This document shows, in pieces, positions 62,325 through 64,000 of a DNA stretch of 64,000 nucleotides. The notes beneath the pieces are model-generated. The model saw only the letters and a list, made by a program, of their open reading frames with translations, searched no databases and was not told the origin of the DNA. This stretch comes from Lachnospiraceae bacterium. Lineage in GTDB: Bacteria > Bacillota > Clostridia > Lachnospirales > Lachnospiraceae. The DNA lies in the NCBI GenBank assembly GCA_910575105.1, contig CAJTDK010000007.1, positions 1 to 64,000 of the forward strand, written 5' to 3'. The position numbers were made by a program, and so were the translations under genes. Each line of letters opens with the position of its first letter. The first letter of the stretch is position 1.

Positions 62325-63467
62325 TTAAAGAATCTGGTCAAATGTCACCGCTTCCGAGACGGTAATATCTGCCGCCGCGATTCCTCCGGGAATGTCCGCT
62401 CCCACCGCTCCTGCGGGTATGGTATCTACCGGCATGGAGACGTCTGCCGCCGCGGCATACGGCGAATAATTCAAATACCGTTCTTCCTCGTCCCGGTTCC
62501 TGAACCGGAACGCATGGTTAACGTCCGCCAGATGCCCTTCCATGGCTATGCCTCTGTCAGCGATCTTCCGCGCGTTGCGCTTCTTCTGCAGCTCAATCTT
62601 AAGCTTTTCTGCCTTCTTCTTCTCCGTTGCTTTCTTTTTCTTGATCTTCGTCAGCTCTTCCTCATTCAGGCGTCGTATCTTGCGGCTTCCTCTGACCAGA
62701 AGCTTCTGGATCGAATTGATCGCCGAGCGTGCTTTGGCCTGCTCCTTCTGGCTTCCGAGGCTGGCCACCATCCTAAGCGTACCCATACTGCGGCGCGCCT
62801 CTCCCATGGCAGACTGCACCTGGCCTTTAGAACTGGCTCCTGCCAGCTTGGAATAAAGCCCGGATACGGAAAACGCCGACGATGATACCCGGATACGGCT
62901 CTTGTTCTTTGCCGCCTTCATCTCCTCCGTCATCTTCTTCATCTGCTCGATCACGCGCTTTTCTTCCGCAAACGGATCGTCCTCTTCCTCCTGCCCGTAA
63001 GTCGGGTCCTTTGCCGCCCACATCCGCACTCCATCTTCCCCGACATAAGCTCCCTGGGCGAGAAGTCCCTCGCTGTCCTTGGAAAGCTGCGTAAGTACCT
63101 GCCGTAAGATCTCCTTTCCCTTCTCAAGCGACTGTGCGTCCGCACCCATCTTCTCCAGCCACTCACTCGATATGATAAGATGCTTTCCGCCTCCTAAAGC
63201 GGCCGCCGTCGCCGCCAGATTGTCCTGGTCTATCCCTGTCCCGATCACAATATGAACCTTCGAGAAATCTTTCTGCAAGGTAGCAAGCTCCTCAATCACT
63301 GCTTTTCTCAGCACGGTCTGTTTCGGCCAGCCCTCAGAAAGCATAAACTCATCCTTCGGTATCTCCTTCCTGCCGCCCGTCGGCTCTGCCAAAGCCTCTG
63401 CCTTCGGGGACGCCGTCTGGATATTCTTGCCCGCAACCTGCGAAACTGCACTATTTATCCTGCTCAT
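62325..63467 (-). CDS. Lys/Glu-rich protein with basic coiled-coil segment, unrecognised
   Basis: A 380-residue protein without signal peptide or membrane segment. Residues about 60-190 look globular (VHIVIGTGIDQDNLAATAAAL, KHLIISSEWLEKMG). Residues 190-310 are helical and very basic, with long Lys runs (LTKIKKKKATEKKKAEKLKI). The C-terminus is Ala/Pro-rich. AGGAGG six bases before the ATG at 63467 supports it; 44 upstream codons of the open frame are dropped. It lies 128 bases downstream of another unrecognised gene on the same strand. No function is assigned. Confidence 0.75.
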   Translation of the reverse strand: MSRINSAVSQVAGKNIQTASPKAEALAEPTGGRKEIPKDEFMLSEGWPKQTVLRKAVIEELATLQKDFSKVHIVIGTGIDQDNLAATAAALGGGKHLIISSEWLEKMGADAQSLEKGKEILRQVLTQLSKDSEGLLAQGAYVGEDGVRMWAAKDPTYGQEEEDDPFAEEKRVIEQMKKMTEEMKAAKNKSRIRVSSSAFSVSGLYSKLAGASSKGQVQSAMGEARRSMGTLRMVASLGSQKEQAKARSAINSIQKLLVRGSRKIRRLNEEELTKIKKKKATEKKKAEKLKIELQKKRNARKIADRGIAMEGHLADVNHAFRFRNRDEEERYLNYSPYAAAADVSMPVDTIPAGAVGADIPGGIAAADITVSEAVTFDQIL

Positions 63468-63595
63468 CGAACCCCTCCTATAACTATACAAAAACAACAC
63501 AATTCTTTCTATATTATATATCGTCCGATCTGTGGAAAAACTAACCAGTACAGCGGAGATTATCCTTCTCCTTTCCGCCGGCGCAGCGGACAGCA

Positions 63596-64000
63596 TCACT
63601 CCTCCTCATCCTCCATTATGGTATATACCTGTCCCGCCGCCTCCTCAGCAGTCACTTCTTCTCTCTTAAGCCTCTCCCCGAACCATACATCGCCTTCATC
63701 TATCGCCTTTTTGGCCTTTCCTTCAATCTCCGGAGGCGCCTTTTCTACCTCCTGTCCCTTTTCCCAGACCTTGGTCCGCCTGTCGCCTTTTCCTTCCAGA
63801 TAAATGGCCGAATCTTCACGTTCCCTGACCGCGCCGTCATATTCCTTCACCGTCCGGGAAAGGGGGAAGATGAAAGAACAGCTCTTCAGCGGAATAGCGC
63901 TTATATCAAGCGGTATGCTTTCCAGCCCGAAAAAGCCTTCGTACCCGCCGGTGAATCCATCCTTTTCATTATAGCTCTCCTGCAGATTGCCTGAATAATT
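63596..64000 (-). CDS. Unrecognised protein, C-terminal 134 residues (cut by window edge)
   Basis: The frame stays open from the stop at 63596 to the last base of the window, so the start lies outside. The visible part has a mixed segment (ESYNEKDGFTGGYEGFFGLESIPLDISAIPLKSC) and an acidic, helical tail ending EAAGQVYTIMEDEEE. An internal Met-like codon at 63850 is probably not the start, because coding character continues upstream. It is probably co-transcribed with the 380-residue gene. No family is recognised. Confidence 0.7.
   Translation of the reverse strand, partial: NYSGNLQESYNEKDGFTGGYEGFFGLESIPLDISAIPLKSCSFIFPLSRTVKEYDGAVREREDSAIYLEGKGDRRTKVWEKGQEVEKAPPEIEGKAKKAIDEGDVWFGERLKREEVTAEEAAGQVYTIMEDEEE

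Overview
The window looks like a chromosomal segment of an anaerobic, low-to-mid GC Gram-positive bacterium of class Clostridia, most likely Lachnospiraceae. The evidence is strong AGGAGG ribosome-binding sites, TTGACA/TATAAT promoters, a V-type ATPase operon, an oxygen-sensitive class III ribonucleotide reductase (nrdD/nrdG), a 2[4Fe-4S] ferredoxin, a DUF1002 exported protein, and the conserved Firmicutes order gdpP-rplI-dnaB. I do not claim a genus. Nearly everything is ordinary chromosome; there is no prophage, CRISPR array or complete insertion sequence.

Layout. Bases 1-416 hold two perfect tandem promoters reading leftwards out of the window, resembling those of an rRNA operon. Then come a small P-loop kinase, tRNA-Ser(GGA), a zinc-ribbon/CD225 membrane protein, and a nine-gene V-type ATPase operon (11046 down to 2427, order G/H-C-I-K-F-E-A-B-D). 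Rightward of it are trmB, an unrecognised small cationic ORF, thioredoxin and a DUF1002 protein. A chemoreceptor and the str operon (rpsL-rpsG-fusA-tuf) follow on the minus strand, then a hemerythrin-response-regulator fusion, UDP-galactopyranose mutase, an HD hydrolase, a sugar-binding lipoprotein, a ferredoxin, dnaB-rplI-gdpP, and a sugar locus (30448-40148).

The sugar locus encodes a binding protein, two ABC permeases, a nucleotidyltransferase, an N-acetylhexosamine 1-kinase (NahK/LnpB-like) and GalE on one strand, with a divergent AraC regulator and a large DUF5107 protein on the other. It resembles the galacto-N-biose/lacto-N-biose pathway but lacks the usual GH112 phosphorylase. Next are a 5-oxoproline locus (pxpB-pxpC-dehydrogenase-pxpA-symporter, with an AEC carrier downstream and a LysR regulator upstream), a divergent class V aminotransferase and metallo-hydrolase, an arabinose operon (araA-araB-araD) with a divergent AraC regulator and a decayed ABC permease, nrdD-nrdG behind paired NrdR boxes, glyA, a ZIP metal transporter, an Spx/ArsC-like protein and two unrecognised genes, the last cut by the window edge.

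The most unusual content is between the genes. Three families of short dispersed repeats occur. (1) A ~155-bp element with ~32-bp terminal inverted repeats and a covarying internal hairpin, two copies (15735-15891 and 50022-50173). (2) A 144-bp element with terminal inverted repeats and a 9-bp target duplication, inserted in the leader of the AraC gene (37033-37176), with a half copy between araA and araB. (3) A 20-39-bp palindrome present five times. I also see a GC-rich leader with two mutually exclusive pairings ahead of trmB, an intra-operon hairpin in the V-ATPase operon, and remnants of a mazG gene and of a sugar permease pair. Many starts were moved from the longest open frame to the ATG, GTG or TTG with the best-spaced ribosome-binding site.
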